DNA of 64,000 bases from Sagittula stellata E-37 (GTDB taxonomy: Bacteria; Pseudomonadota; Alphaproteobacteria; Rhodobacterales; Rhodobacteraceae), in contig NZ_CP155730.1 in NCBI RefSeq assembly GCF_039724765.1, positions 124,001 to 188,000 of the forward strand, in the 5' to 3' direction. Numbering within the stretch: the first letter of the stretch is position 1; each line of letters opens with the position of its first letter. Made by a program: the position numbers and the translations under genes. Below are positions 43,232 to 52,388 of this stretch, one piece after another. Below the pieces are notes generated by a model. That model ran no database searches. It had not been told where the DNA came from and saw nothing but the letters and a program-made list of their open reading frames with translations.

Positions 43232-44263
43232 ATGCTTCCATTGAATGATTTTCCAAGGTTCACGGCAGCAGCAGTTCAGGCAAGCCCCGTGTATCTGGAT
43301 GCCGGGCGGACCGTGGAAAAGGCGGCAAGCCTGATCGGTGAGGCGGCGGCGAATGGTGCGCGTCTGGTGGTGTTTCCGGAGGTCTTCATCCCCGGATACC
43401 CCTATTGGAACTGGATCACCGATCCGGTGACGGGCAGCGCGTGGTTTGAAGAGCTTGTCCGCGCGTCGGTCTTTGCCGACGGGCCGGAAATCGCCAGGGT
43501 GCGTGCCGCAGCCAAGGCGAATGATTGCTATGTGGTGATGGGCCTGAACGAACGCAGCCCCGTGTCGCTGGGCGCTTTGTACAATACCCTGTTGTTCATC
43601 GGACCCGATGGCGGGGTCCTCGGCAAGCACCGCAAGCTGGTGCCGACCTGGGCGGAGAAGCTGACCTGGACGGGCGGCGACGGGTCCAGCCTCAGGGTCT
43701 ACGATACCGCGATCGGCCCGCTGGGCGGTCTGGCATGTGGTGAGAACACCAACACCCTCGCCCGCTTCACTCTGCTGGCGCAGGGCGAGCTGGTGCATAC
43801 GGCCAGCTACATTTCGCTGCCGGTGGCCCCGCCCGATTACGACATGGCCGAGGCGATCAAGCTGCGAAGCATGTCGCACAGTTTCGAAGGCAAGGTCTTC
43901 ACGATCACCGCCACCTCGACGGTTTCGGATGAGATCATCACCGAGATGGAGAAGATCCGCCCCGATGCTCGGGCCCTGCTGGAGCGCAAGTCGAGCGCCT
44001 ATTCGGGGATCATCGGGCCTGATGGGCGCGAGGTGGTGCCCGGGCTGATCGACGACGAGGGCATCGTCTATGCCGAGATCGACTTGGGAAAATGCATTCA
44101 GCCCAAGCAGATGCATGACATCACCGGCTACTACAACCGCTTCGATATCTTCGACCTGAGGGTAAATCAGGCGCCGCAAGCCGCCGTTCAACTGAAAACC
44201 GATCCGGCCACCACGCCGGACGTAAACGCTGCGCCGATGCCGGACGACAGCGAGCAAGAGTAG
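43232..44263 (+). CDS. Nitrilase (arylacetonitrilase-like)
   Basis: A 343-residue protein with the full triad: Glu50 in VFPEVFIPGYPYWNW, Lys135 in HRKLVPTW, and Cys169 in GLACGENTN, the last typical of true nitrilases acting on aryl- or arylaliphatic nitriles. It would convert a nitrile such as indole-3-acetonitrile or phenylacetonitrile to the acid. It opens the plus-strand operon; GAGAGGGGGA sets the start. The C-terminal tail is extended and hydrophilic. Confidence 0.9.
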   Translation: MLPLNDFPRFTAAAVQASPVYLDAGRTVEKAASLIGEAAANGARLVVFPEVFIPGYPYWNWITDPVTGSAWFEELVRASVFADGPEIARVRAAAKANDCYVVMGLNERSPVSLGALYNTLLFIGPDGGVLGKHRKLVPTWAEKLTWTGGDGSSLRVYDTAIGPLGGLACGENTNTLARFTLLAQGELVHTASYISLPVAPPDYDMAEAIKLRSMSHSFEGKVFTITATSTVSDEIITEMEKIRPDARALLERKSSAYSGIIGPDGREVVPGLIDDEGIVYAEIDLGKCIQPKQMHDITGYYNRFDIFDLRVNQAPQAAVQLKTDPATTPDVNAAPMPDDSEQE

Positions 44264-44285
44264 CCAATCAAGGCAGGAGGAAGAC

Positions 44286-45404
44286 ATGGCTGATATTGCC
44301 AAGGAAGACGACATTCTGGGCCGCGCGCGAGTGCGCGATACGCCCGAGCTGGAAGCCTACTACGAAGATTTGGCCAAGCAGGAGACCGGCGCGCTCTGGA
44401 CCGTTGCCAACTCCATCGAACCCTGGCAGCCGACGCCCACATCCGCCCCCGTGCTCTGGCGCTGGGAAGACCTGCGCCCGCAGGTGCTGCGCGCCATCGA
44501 CCTGGTGCGCCCCGAGGATGCGGGCCGGCGCGTGGTCTACCTGCGCAACCCCAAGCGCAAGGAGGTCAGCGCGGCCTGCGGGTGGCTGTTCTCGGGCATC
44601 CAGACGATGAAGGCAGGCGAACGCGCCGGGGCGCACCGCCACGCGGCCTCGGCCTTGCGGTTCATCATGGAAGGCACCGGGGCCTACACGGTCGTCGAGG
44701 GGCACAAGATGAGCCTCGGCGCCAAGGACTTCGTACTGACGCCCAATGGCACCTGGCACGAGCACGGCATCGAGGAGGACGGCAGCACCTGTCTTTGGCA
44801 GGACGGGCTCGACATTCCGCTGACCAACGCGCTCGAGGCGAACTTTTACGAAGTCCACCCCGACGATTACCAGACCACCAACCTGCCGCTGGACGATAGC
44901 CCCGCCACCTACGGCTCACCGGCCCTGATGCCCGAGCTGGACAAGTGGGATCAGCCCTATTCGCCGCTGCTTAAGTTCCGTTGGGACCAGACTTACGAGG
45001 CGCTGCAAGCCTACGCCCGCGTCACCGATGGCTCGCCCTATGACGGGGTGATCATGCGCTATATCAACCCCAAGACCGGCGCCGACCCGATGCTGACCAT
45101 GGGCGCGAACATGCAGCTTTTGCGGGCGTCCGAGCACACCAAGGCACATCGCCACACCGGCAACATCATCTACCAGGTGGCCAAGGGCGAAGGCTATTCC
45201 GTGATCGGCGGCAAGCGCTTCGACTGGAAGGAAAAGGACATCTTCTGCGTGCCGCCGTGGACGTGGCACGAGCATTGCAACACCCAAGGCGGCGACGATG
45301 CCTGCCTGTTCTCGTTCCACGACCTGCCGACCATGAGAAAGCTCGGCTTCTACGCCGAGCAGGCTCTCGAGGACAACGGCGGCCATCAGGTCGTCACTGG
45401 CTAA
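44286..45404 (+). CDS. Bicupin ring-cleavage dioxygenase, gentisate 1,2-dioxygenase family
   Basis: A 372-residue protein with two cupin domains. The first has AHRHAAS and WHEHG (about residues 118 and 160). The second has AHRHTGN and WHEHCN. His ligands for Fe(II) are present in both. Family members cleave gentisate, salicylate or 1-hydroxy-2-naphthoate between adjacent carbons. The next genes, an FAH-type hydrolase and a maleate-isomerase-like protein, fit gentisate cleavage to maleylpyruvate. GGAGGA precedes the ATG. Confidence 0.88.
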   Translation: MADIAKEDDILGRARVRDTPELEAYYEDLAKQETGALWTVANSIEPWQPTPTSAPVLWRWEDLRPQVLRAIDLVRPEDAGRRVVYLRNPKRKEVSAACGWLFSGIQTMKAGERAGAHRHAASALRFIMEGTGAYTVVEGHKMSLGAKDFVLTPNGTWHEHGIEEDGSTCLWQDGLDIPLTNALEANFYEVHPDDYQTTNLPLDDSPATYGSPALMPELDKWDQPYSPLLKFRWDQTYEALQAYARVTDGSPYDGVIMRYINPKTGADPMLTMGANMQLLRASEHTKAHRHTGNIIYQVAKGEGYSVIGGKRFDWKEKDIFCVPPWTWHEHCNTQGGDDACLFSFHDLPTMRKLGFYAEQALEDNGGHQVVTG

Positions 45405-45420
45405 ATACAGGATATCAAAT

Positions 45421-46338
45421 ATGAAACTCGTTACCTACCGCGACGGCGCCGTCGCCGAGGGGCGTCTTGGCGCCGTGCTGGACGGTCTCGTCATCGACGT
45501 GGAATTTCTGGGCGATGCGGTCGGGACCGCCCTGCCTTCGGACATGCTGACGTTGATCGACCTCGGGCCGGATGCTTTGTCCGCGATCCACCGCGCCCTG
45601 GCCGAGACCGAAGGTGCCCGGCCCCCCGGCATCGCTGTACCCGAGGAAAACGTGCGCCTGCTCGCGCCGATCCCGCGGCCGCGCAAGAACATCTTCGGCA
45701 TCGGCCTAAACTATGTCGAGCATGTCGCCGAAAGCGCCAAATCGCTGGACACGTCCAAGGACCTGCCCAAGCAACCCGTGGTGTTTTCCAAGCCGCCGAC
45801 CAGCGTGATCGCCACCGGTGAGCCGATCCAGCACAACGCGTCGATGACGCAGATGCTGGACTGGGAGGTGGAGCTTGCGGTGATCATCGGCAAACGCGCC
45901 ACGCGGATCTCGAAGGATGACGCGATGAGCCATGTCTTTGGCTATTCGGTCATCAACGACGTCTCCGCCCGCGACAACCGCCGCGCCGGGCAGTGGATCT
46001 TCTCGAAAGGGCAGGACAGCTATTGTCCCTTCGGCCCGGCCATCGTGACCGCTGACGATGTGGCAGACCCGCATGACCTGACGCTGTGGCTCAAGAAGAA
46101 CGGCGAGGAAAAGCAGCGCTCCAACACCAAACACCTGCTGTTCGATATCCCGACGCTGATCTCCGACATCTCCTCGGGCATCACGCTGGAACCCGGCGAC
46201 ATCATCGCCACCGGCACGCCATCAGGTGTGGGCGCGGGACGCGATCCGCAGGAGTGGATGTGGCCCGGCGACGTGATCGAATGCGGGGTCGATGGCATCG
46301 GCGTGCTGCGCAATCCCGTGGTGAAGATCGGGGACTGA
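45421..46338 (+). CDS. Fumarylacetoacetate hydrolase family protein (maleyl/acylpyruvate hydrolase)
   Basis: A 305-residue FAH-fold hydrolase: FGIGLNYVEH, FSKPPTSVIATGEPI, metal-binding Glu/Asp in DWEVELAVIIGKRA and GYSVINDVSARDNR, and late IIATGTPSGVGAGRDP. It would hydrolyse the ring-cleavage product (maleylpyruvate or a homologue) to pyruvate and a C4 diacid. It follows the cupin gene by 16 bp. Confidence 0.9.
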   Translation: MKLVTYRDGAVAEGRLGAVLDGLVIDVEFLGDAVGTALPSDMLTLIDLGPDALSAIHRALAETEGARPPGIAVPEENVRLLAPIPRPRKNIFGIGLNYVEHVAESAKSLDTSKDLPKQPVVFSKPPTSVIATGEPIQHNASMTQMLDWEVELAVIIGKRATRISKDDAMSHVFGYSVINDVSARDNRRAGQWIFSKGQDSYCPFGPAIVTADDVADPHDLTLWLKKNGEEKQRSNTKHLLFDIPTLISDISSGITLEPGDIIATGTPSGVGAGRDPQEWMWPGDVIECGVDGIGVLRNPVVKIGD

Positions 46339-46339
46339 C

Positions 46340-47104
46340 GTGGACAACATGCACAAGACCCTGAAGATCGGGCAGATCGTGCCCTCGTCAAACCTGACGA
46401 TGGAACGAGAGATCCCGGCGATGCTGCGCGCGCGGGAAACCCTCTATCCGGAGCGGTTTTCCTTTCATTCCAGTCGGATGCGGATGAAGAAGGTCACGAA
46501 AGAAGAGCTTGCCGCGATGGACAGGGATAGCGACCGCTGCGCGCTGGAACTCAGCGATGCGGCGGTCGACGTGATGGGCTATGCCTGTCTCGTCGCCATC
46601 ATGTCGATGGGGCGGGGATACCACCGCGAAAGCCAGACGCGCCTGCATCAGGTGACGGTGGACAACGGCCATCCTGCGCCGGTCGTCAGCTCGGCTGGTG
46701 CGCTGGTCGACGGGTTGCACCTGATGGGGGCCAAGCGGGTGTCGATCGTGACGCCCTACATGCGCCCGCTGACCGACATGGTTGCGGATTACATCACGGC
46801 GGAGGGGATCGAGGTTTCCGACAGCATCGCGCTGGAGATCCCCGACAACCTTGAGGTCGCGGCGCAGGACCCGATGAACCTGACCGAGATCTACAAGAGC
46901 GCGGATCTCAGAAACATCGACGCGCTCGTGCTGTCGGCCTGCGTTCAGATGCCCTCGCTGGCGGCGATCCAGAAGGTCGAGGACGAATGCGGCATCCCGG
47001 TGGTCTCCGCCGCTGTGGCGACGACCCACCAGATGCTGACAAAGCTGAACCTCAAGCCGCATGTGCCGGGTTGTGGTGCCCTGCTGTCGGGCAAGTATGT
47101 CTGA
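46340..47104 (+). CDS. Maleate cis-trans isomerase-like Asp/Glu racemase family protein
   Basis: A 254-residue protein with the IVPSSNLTMEREIP N-terminus of maleate isomerases and arylmalonate decarboxylases. Cys83 (VMGYACLVAIM) and Cys201 (LVLSACVQMP) sit at the positions of the family's two catalytic cysteines. Isomerising maleate to fumarate would finish the cupin-FAH route. It may start at the GTG at 46340 or the ATG at 46349. It is last in the plus operon, with strong hairpins just after it. Confidence 0.8.
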   Translation: MDNMHKTLKIGQIVPSSNLTMEREIPAMLRARETLYPERFSFHSSRMRMKKVTKEELAAMDRDSDRCALELSDAAVDVMGYACLVAIMSMGRGYHRESQTRLHQVTVDNGHPAPVVSSAGALVDGLHLMGAKRVSIVTPYMRPLTDMVADYITAEGIEVSDSIALEIPDNLEVAAQDPMNLTEIYKSADLRNIDALVLSACVQMPSLAAIQKVEDECGIPVVSAAVATTHQMLTKLNLKPHVPGCGALLSGKYV

Positions 47105-47120
47105 ACGACACTGACCGGAT

Positions 47121-47149
47121 GCGGCCCGGCCGGATGACCGGCGGGCCGC
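47121..47149 (+). terminator. GC-rich hairpin after the plus operon, probable terminator
   Basis: A 12-bp stem with one bulged G (GCGGCCCGG... pairing ...CGGGCCGC) closes on an ATGA loop, 16 bp after the isomerase stop. There is no long T-run, so termination may be assisted or the hairpin may protect the mRNA end. Confidence 0.5.
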
Positions 47150-47242
47150 GTTCGACTCCGGCCCGGCTGCGGGCAAGGACTGGCGTTCGACCGCGTGGCC
47201 CGCACTCTGCAATCCCCAAATCTCTGAAACGACGCCCCCCAC

Positions 47243-47272
47243 CGCGCGAGATGACACTTTCGATCTCGCGCG
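47243..47272. terminator. Perfect 10-bp hairpin between convergent operons
   Basis: CGCGCGAGAT and ATCTCGCGCG form a perfect 10-bp stem around a 10-base loop. It lies midway between the plus operon ending at 47104 and the TRAP operon ending at 47401, suiting a bidirectional terminator. A further weaker stem (CCGCC-TTGCT-GGCGG) is near 47360. Confidence 0.45.
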
Positions 47273-47400
47273 ATAGGGGTCTTGGCTTGTGCCCTACCAA
47301 TACGACAATGGCGCGCTCGGGTCGGGCGGGCTGAACCCCGCCGCCGCAAGCCCACCGCCTTGCTGGCGGGCGCTTTCGGCGACGGGTCTCTTCAGCGGTG

Positions 47401-48876
47401 CTACTTGACCAGGCTCGGCAGCCAGGTGGCGACCGAGGGCACGAGGATCAAAAGCCCGAGAACGGCCAGTTCGATCAGGATGAAGGGAAGCGCAGAATTG
47501 ATGATCTGGCCGATCCTGATCCCATCCGGGGCAACCCCACGCATGACGAAAAGCAACAACCCGAAGGGCGGCGTCAACAACCCGACCTCCATGGTGATGA
47601 GGATCAGCACCATGAGCCAGATCGGGTCGATGTCGTAGACCGCCTGAAGCGAGGACGGCCCCAGCAGGAAGAACGGCAAGGTAAGCAGCAGCATGCTGAC
47701 CTGATCCATGAAGGCGCCGAGAAAGAGCAGGATGACGATCATGACCAGCACCACAGAGAGCGGCGAAAGATCGAGGGCGGTGACGGCTTTCAGCAATCCT
47801 TGCGTGGCGCCGGAAACGGCCATCGCCTGCGTGAAGACAAGCGACCCGGCGATGATGAAGATGATCATCGTGTTCACTTTCGCCGTTTCCATCAGTGCCT
47901 TGCCGATCTCGGCCCATCCGAAGTCGGCGCCTTCGATGCCGGTGATCGTGATCCTGTTCTTGAACAGCCGGAAGAACAGGCACGCGCCGAAAGCCGCGAG
48001 GCAGCCCATGGCCGCGGCCTCGGTCGGCGACGCAAAGTTCGTCAGGATGCTGCCCACGACAACAACGAAAATGCTGAACAGTGGAAAGATGTAGAGCAGC
48101 GTCGGCAGAAAACGGTTCACCGGTCGCAACCAACGGCCGGTGTATGTCCTCGACCACAGGGTGCGGCGCCGGCTGTTGATGGCGATGGTCAAAGGCCGGT
48201 CCAGGTAGCTGTAGTCGGTTTCGAACGGAGGAGCCAGATCGGGGTTGAGCCTGCACCGGATGATGACATAGGCGAAGAAGCTCATCGCCATCAGGAAACC
48301 CGGGATGATCCCTGCCACCAGCAGCAGGGCCACGGATTTCTGCGAGATGCTGGCCAGCAACACCGCCAAAGCCGAGGGCGGGATCAGCATGGCAATGCCG
48401 CCCACGGCCATGATCGGCCCCATGGCGATTGCCGGATGATACCCGCGCCTGAGCATGTCCGGCAAAAGCACCTTGCCCAGGATCGCGGTATTCGCAACGG
48501 TCGAGCCGGAGAGCGAGGAAAACACCGTGCCGCCGACGATGGAGACGATGGACAGCCGGCCCGGCACGCGCGAGATCAGGCGCTCGATGGCGCCGATGGC
48601 CTTGAAGGCCACGCCGGTCTCGAGCAGGATTTCCCCCATCAGAAGGAAGAGCGCGATGGTTGCAAGGGAATAGGATATCGCCTCGTGGAACTCCATCGGC
48701 ATGCTCTGCAGCGAAAGAGAGGCAATCGTCCAGTCACCCATGACAGCGAGGCCGCCGATGAACAGGGCCGTGCCGAAGATGTTGGCCGCCATGAATGCAA
48801 AGGCGACGGGCAGGCCTAGGAAGAGAAAGAAGCAAACGACGCCAAGCAGCAGCGTCAGGGCCAGATACCATTCCAT
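47401..48876 (-). CDS. TRAP transporter large permease (DctM), second system
   Basis: A 491-residue, strongly hydrophobic protein with about 13 membrane segments. DctM features include GLPVAFAFMAAN at the start, SGSTVANTAILGKVLLPDM in the middle, and TEAAAMGCLAAFG. The longer cytoplasmic loop around residues 215-250 is typical of the extended DctM group. It is the sodium-coupled channel of the system; the dctQ stop is 2 bp upstream. Confidence 0.92.
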   Translation of the reverse strand: MEWYLALTLLLGVVCFFLFLGLPVAFAFMAANIFGTALFIGGLAVMGDWTIASLSLQSMPMEFHEAISYSLATIALFLLMGEILLETGVAFKAIGAIERLISRVPGRLSIVSIVGGTVFSSLSGSTVANTAILGKVLLPDMLRRGYHPAIAMGPIMAVGGIAMLIPPSALAVLLASISQKSVALLLVAGIIPGFLMAMSFFAYVIIRCRLNPDLAPPFETDYSYLDRPLTIAINSRRRTLWSRTYTGRWLRPVNRFLPTLLYIFPLFSIFVVVVGSILTNFASPTEAAAMGCLAAFGACLFFRLFKNRITITGIEGADFGWAEIGKALMETAKVNTMIIFIIAGSLVFTQAMAVSGATQGLLKAVTALDLSPLSVVLVMIVILLFLGAFMDQVSMLLLTLPFFLLGPSSLQAVYDIDPIWLMVLILITMEVGLLTPPFGLLLFVMRGVAPDGIRIGQIINSALPFILIELAVLGLLILVPSVATWLPSLVK

Positions 48877-48878
48877 GA

Positions 48879-49400
48879 TCAGAACCCTATATCAGACGTG
48901 GTTTTGTGGTCGGATTGCCCCGCCCGCCGAAAGCGGTAGAGGAACTCGATGGCGAGCATGACGAACGAGACCGTGAAGACGGCGAGGACAATCCAGTTGG
49001 GGACTTGCAGGTCCTTGTCGGGCAGCGATCCGAAGGCATAGGCGCTGAGCGTGCCGTTGGCGCCAAAGTAGGCCATGCAGAAGCACAGCAGCGCACCGAA
49101 CAGATCCACCGCGCGCTCGACCTTCCTTGCCGCCCATTTCGGAAGCGCCGTCAGAAGGATGTCGACCCGCACATGGGCGCCCTTGTAAAGGACCCAGGAG
49201 GCCGAGAGGAACACGCCCGCGTAGAGGCCGTATTCCGCGCCTTCGTTCAGCCATTCCAGCCCGCGCAGGCCAAGCTTGCGCGAGAAGAAATCGAACGGGA
49301 CGAGCACCGCAAACAGCCCGATGGAACCGGCTACACAGATGGCGACAAAGAGATTGAACTTTTCGAAGAGGATTTCGAATCTGTCGATGAGCGAGGCCAT
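48879..49400 (-). CDS. TRAP transporter small permease (DctQ), second system
   Basis: A 173-residue protein with four membrane segments and the DctQ motif HVRVDILLTALPKWA. The start at MASLIDRFEILFEKF (49400) is supported by conserved family length; the longer frame upstream is not. It lies between dctP and dctM on one transcript. Confidence 0.88.
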   Translation of the reverse strand: MASLIDRFEILFEKFNLFVAICVAGSIGLFAVLVPFDFFSRKLGLRGLEWLNEGAEYGLYAGVFLSASWVLYKGAHVRVDILLTALPKWAARKVERAVDLFGALLCFCMAYFGANGTLSAYAFGSLPDKDLQVPNWIVLAVFTVSFVMLAIEFLYRFRRAGQSDHKTTSDIGF

Positions 49401-49480
49401 GAACGTCTCCGGCTCGTGTTGAAGGCGCAGCCGGCAAACCGCCGCGCGGACGGTCTGCCGGATTTCAGGATCGGATTGGC

Positions 49481-50479
49481 TCAGTCGGCGGCTGTGAAGA
49501 GCTCTTTCAGCTTCGGCCCGGTTTCGGGGTTCTGCTCGATGAACTCGTCCCAGGCGGTTTGACGCGCCATGCCGACCCATTTCTCGGCTTCCTCGCCCTC
49601 GAGCGTGATGGTCTCGATGCCGCTTTCCGCAAGCTTCTTGAAGGTTTCCTCGTCCAGCTGCTTTGCGTAGTCGCTGGTGCCCTCCATGCGCGTCTCCATG
49701 CCGATCACCACGTCATTGAGGATTGCGCGGGCCTCGTCGCTCAGGGAGTTCCACTTGTTCAGATTGGCGACCGTGTGGATCGAGGCGCGATAGACGCCGG
49801 GCTCTACCCGATACTTGGTGACCGGGATCCACGACGGAGAGATGCCGCGCACCGACCAGCCGTAACCGTCCACCGCGCCGCTTTCCATCAGCGTGTAGAC
49901 CTCGGGCATTGAAGAGCGCTGAACCGTCGCGCCGAGGGCCTTGAAGAAGGCGGTGTAGACGGGCGAAACCCGCAGGTTGAGGCCGGTCAGGTCGGCTTTG
50001 TCGATGGCCTTGCCTTCAGCGAGGAACAGATTGAATGCGCCATCGTCGTGGTGGCGGCCAACGAACTTGACGTTCTTCTTGTCGGCAATCTCTTGAAAAT
50101 AGTCTATGCCGCCGTTTTCGCGCAGCTCGGCAAAGGTCACCTCCTGAAGCCGAAGTGCCGGGGCTTCGGGGATGATGTTACCGAAGAAGGCTTCGGGGCA
50201 ACCGGCGATGTCATAGGCCCCCTGGGCCATACGCTCCACGACCTGAAACGGGCTGCCAATGGCGGGCGCGCCGCCCAGCAGATTGATCTGAACGACACCT
50301 TTGCCCTTTTCGTTGATCTCGCTTACCATTTCTTCGAAGGGCACGCCCGGAGGGGCGCCGATCGGAAAGCAGCTCACGCCGCGCAGCGTGACTTCTTCGG
50401 CGGCCAATGGTGTGGCAAGGCAGGCGCCCGTCGCGATGGCTGCGGCGAAGCCTTTCAAGAATGCGTTTCTGGTCATCAT
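49481..50479 (-). CDS. TRAP transporter substrate-binding protein (DctP), second system
   Basis: About 332 residues with a signal peptide (FLKGFAAAIATGACLATPLAAE) and the DctP ligand block (LTGLNLRVSPVYTAFFKALG, with the conserved Arg, then YTLMESGAVDGYGW). The start could be either of two ATGs after a GTG; the one at 50479 has the best spacing to GGGAG. The position inside the island suggests an aromatic or aryl-alkyl carboxylate as solute. Confidence 0.88.
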   Translation of the reverse strand: MMTRNAFLKGFAAAIATGACLATPLAAEEVTLRGVSCFPIGAPPGVPFEEMVSEINEKGKGVVQINLLGGAPAIGSPFQVVERMAQGAYDIAGCPEAFFGNIIPEAPALRLQEVTFAELRENGGIDYFQEIADKKNVKFVGRHHDDGAFNLFLAEGKAIDKADLTGLNLRVSPVYTAFFKALGATVQRSSMPEVYTLMESGAVDGYGWSVRGISPSWIPVTKYRVEPGVYRASIHTVANLNKWNSLSDEARAILNDVVIGMETRMEGTSDYAKQLDEETFKKLAESGIETITLEGEEAEKWVGMARQTAWDEFIEQNPETGPKLKELFTAAD

Positions 50480-50624
50480 CACTTTGTCTCCCTTTGGATG
50501 AGATCTTGAAGGGCCGATAGCGCTGCCGTTGTCTTTTTGAGCCTGAAACCAAGCTGTCCCGACGCGGCCTTTTTCATGTTCTTCTTGCGATTCCTTCTAT
50601 GCCAGTAAGGACGGATCGAATGTA

Positions 50625-50638
50625 TTTTACAAGTAAAA
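50625..50638. promoter_or_regulatory. Perfect palindrome, candidate MarR operator of the TRAP operon
   Basis: TTTTAC-AA-GTAAAA is a perfect dyad with the same TTTA-N4-TAAA core as the site before iorA. It lies in the AT-rich gap between the TRAP binding-protein gene and the NTF2-like gene. Confidence 0.45.
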
Positions 50639-50870
50639 ATATTGATTAGCATATTACATGCGAAGGGCATTCTTCCTTGCAGGGTTGGGTTACGGGGCTT
50701 TTCGACAGCCGGTATGCCGACATTTTTTTGGGCGTCAGACACAGGACTTGGTCCGACCGAAGTGTCGGGGCGGTAGGGCAGGTCGGTCTCCGGCTGACCG
50801 AATGCGCATGATAATCGGCCCAATCCGAAATGGACCGCGCTTTTGCCGGTGACTAGCCTTCTGGCTGGAT

Positions 50871-51449
50871 ATGCTCGGAGAGGTCAGAGAGATGTTGAAT
50901 GCGATCAAGGACAGGGTCCACGAACGGCCTTCGGAGGTTGGTGAAACGCCGGCGACCGCGGCAGGCGGCCTGACCCGCGCGGGGTTTCTCCGCCTCCTCG
51001 GGACCGGGCTTTTCGCCGGCGGCGCGGGTCTCTCGGCTACGGGGCTCTTTGCGCAGACATCGAGCGACACAGCGCCTGTCACCGACATCGACAAGGTTTA
51101 TGACGCGTGGCAAGACCGGTTCAATGCGGGCGACCTCGATGGGTTGATCGCGCTCTACGCCGAAGACGTCACCTACATCAATCCGGACGGAGCCGAATGG
51201 ATCGGCAAGGCGGCGACAAAGGCCGATTACGCCGAGCTTCTGGCCCTGAAGCCCAGGATCGAGATCGGCGACCGCATCCACGTGGTCCATCAGGACATCG
51301 GGCTTTCGACCAATCACTGGACACTCGAACTGACGGACCCCGAGGGGAAAGTGCAGACGCTGACGGGCGGCGGTATCGAGGTTCTGCGCGATTTCGGCGA
51401 CGCGGGTTGGCAGTTCATCATCGACGATGCCTCGCGCTCGGCTTCGTAG
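50871..51449 (+). CDS. Exported SnoaL/NTF2-like protein
   Basis: A 192-residue protein. A hydrophobic export segment (RLLGTGLFAGGAGLSATGLF) lies about 40 residues in, after a hydrophilic leader. A single NTF2-like domain follows: VYDAWQDRFNAGDLDGLIAL, YAEDVTYINPDGAEW and the sheet ending GWQFIIDDASR. Such cone-shaped domains bind or convert small hydrophobic ligands, often as SgcJ/DUF4440-type proteins. Its divergence from the TRAP operon hints at a periplasmic role with the same substrate. Confidence 0.72.
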   Translation: MLGEVREMLNAIKDRVHERPSEVGETPATAAGGLTRAGFLRLLGTGLFAGGAGLSATGLFAQTSSDTAPVTDIDKVYDAWQDRFNAGDLDGLIALYAEDVTYINPDGAEWIGKAATKADYAELLALKPRIEIGDRIHVVHQDIGLSTNHWTLELTDPEGKVQTLTGGGIEVLRDFGDAGWQFIIDDASRSAS

Positions 51450-51524
51450 AGTCTGAGGGCGCGCCCCGGTCCTCATGCCGCCGATGGGGCGCAGGATCGG
51501 GGTGCAGCTGGAAATCCCTCCGGA

Positions 51525-52298
51525 TTACAGCCCCTTGGGATGGGTCAGGAACTCTTCGATCACCTCCGGCGGCGCCTTCACGAAGTCTCCGGTGCGGCTG
51601 ACCGACTGGCCGTTGAGCTGCTTCAGGCTGACGGCCATTTCCGCCATCTTCAGCGCGATGGGGATGCCGTTGATCACCGGGGCATCGCCAACGGTGTGAT
51701 TGTGAAACTGCGAGAACAGCACCATCGGGATGCCGCCGCCCGGGATGACTACGTCGATACCCTGCGCCACCAGAGGCTCGGCCTGCGCGTCGAACAGCGC
51801 CTTCACCTCCTGAGCCTTGGCCGCGTCGCCATAGGCGCCAAGGATCTGACCCGGCTCGAAGTGCATCGCATGTACGCCCGTGACCCGTTCGCGCAGACCA
51901 TATTTGCCGATCTGCTGATGAAACCAGGGGATGAACCGGCGATTGATCGTGACGATCCCTAGCCGCTGGCCCATCTGGCAACACCAGAGCATCGTCGCTT
52001 CGCCCAGACTAATCACCGGAATGTCGACGACACTGCGCGCCTCGTACAACCCGGCATCCTGGAAATGCCCGACCAGAACGGCGTCATAGCCCTCGCGCTC
52101 TGCCTTGATCGCATTGGCGATCATCTCGCGGGCGCAGCGGAATTCGACAAGCGGGTGCGCGTAGCTGTCGAAGGGGGTGATGCCGTGAATTTCGACGGTC
52201 GTCCCCGGAGACTTTGCCGCGTCCAGATTTTCCCGCAGGTGCTCCCAATAGGTGGCGCCGTTTTCGTGATCGACATAGCTTTGATAGAAGATCTTCAT
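51525..52298 (-). CDS. Asp/Glu/hydantoin racemase-like protein lacking both catalytic cysteines
   Basis: A 257-residue protein of the racemase fold: MKIFYQSYVDHENGATYWEHL, LVGHFQDAGLYEARSVVDIP and VISLGEATMLWCCQMGQRLG. In hydantoin racemases the first catalytic Cys lies in CFGDPGL; here it is His (HFQDAGL). The second lies in GCAGM; here it is PGGGIP. A two-cysteine racemase mechanism is therefore not possible, and another reaction (hydrolase, decarboxylase, lyase) or a binding role is likely. It is last in the ligase operon, 90 bp after the cyclase. Confidence 0.78.
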   Translation of the reverse strand: MKIFYQSYVDHENGATYWEHLRENLDAAKSPGTTVEIHGITPFDSYAHPLVEFRCAREMIANAIKAEREGYDAVLVGHFQDAGLYEARSVVDIPVISLGEATMLWCCQMGQRLGIVTINRRFIPWFHQQIGKYGLRERVTGVHAMHFEPGQILGAYGDAAKAQEVKALFDAQAEPLVAQGIDVVIPGGGIPMVLFSQFHNHTVGDAPVINGIPIALKMAEMAVSLKQLNGQSVSRTGDFVKAPPEVIEEFLTHPKGL

Positions 52299-52388
52299 GT
52301 CAGCTGTTCCTTTTCAAATCGCGCAGGTCACGTCGTCAGGCCGCCAAAGCTGGTGCCGCCGCAGTTCCCCCGGTGATCGCCGACTTCG

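Noticed and set aside
47398..48819. A 473-codon plus-strand ORF
   Set aside because: It is antisense to the second dctM and shows the typical charged, motif-free composition of such shadows.
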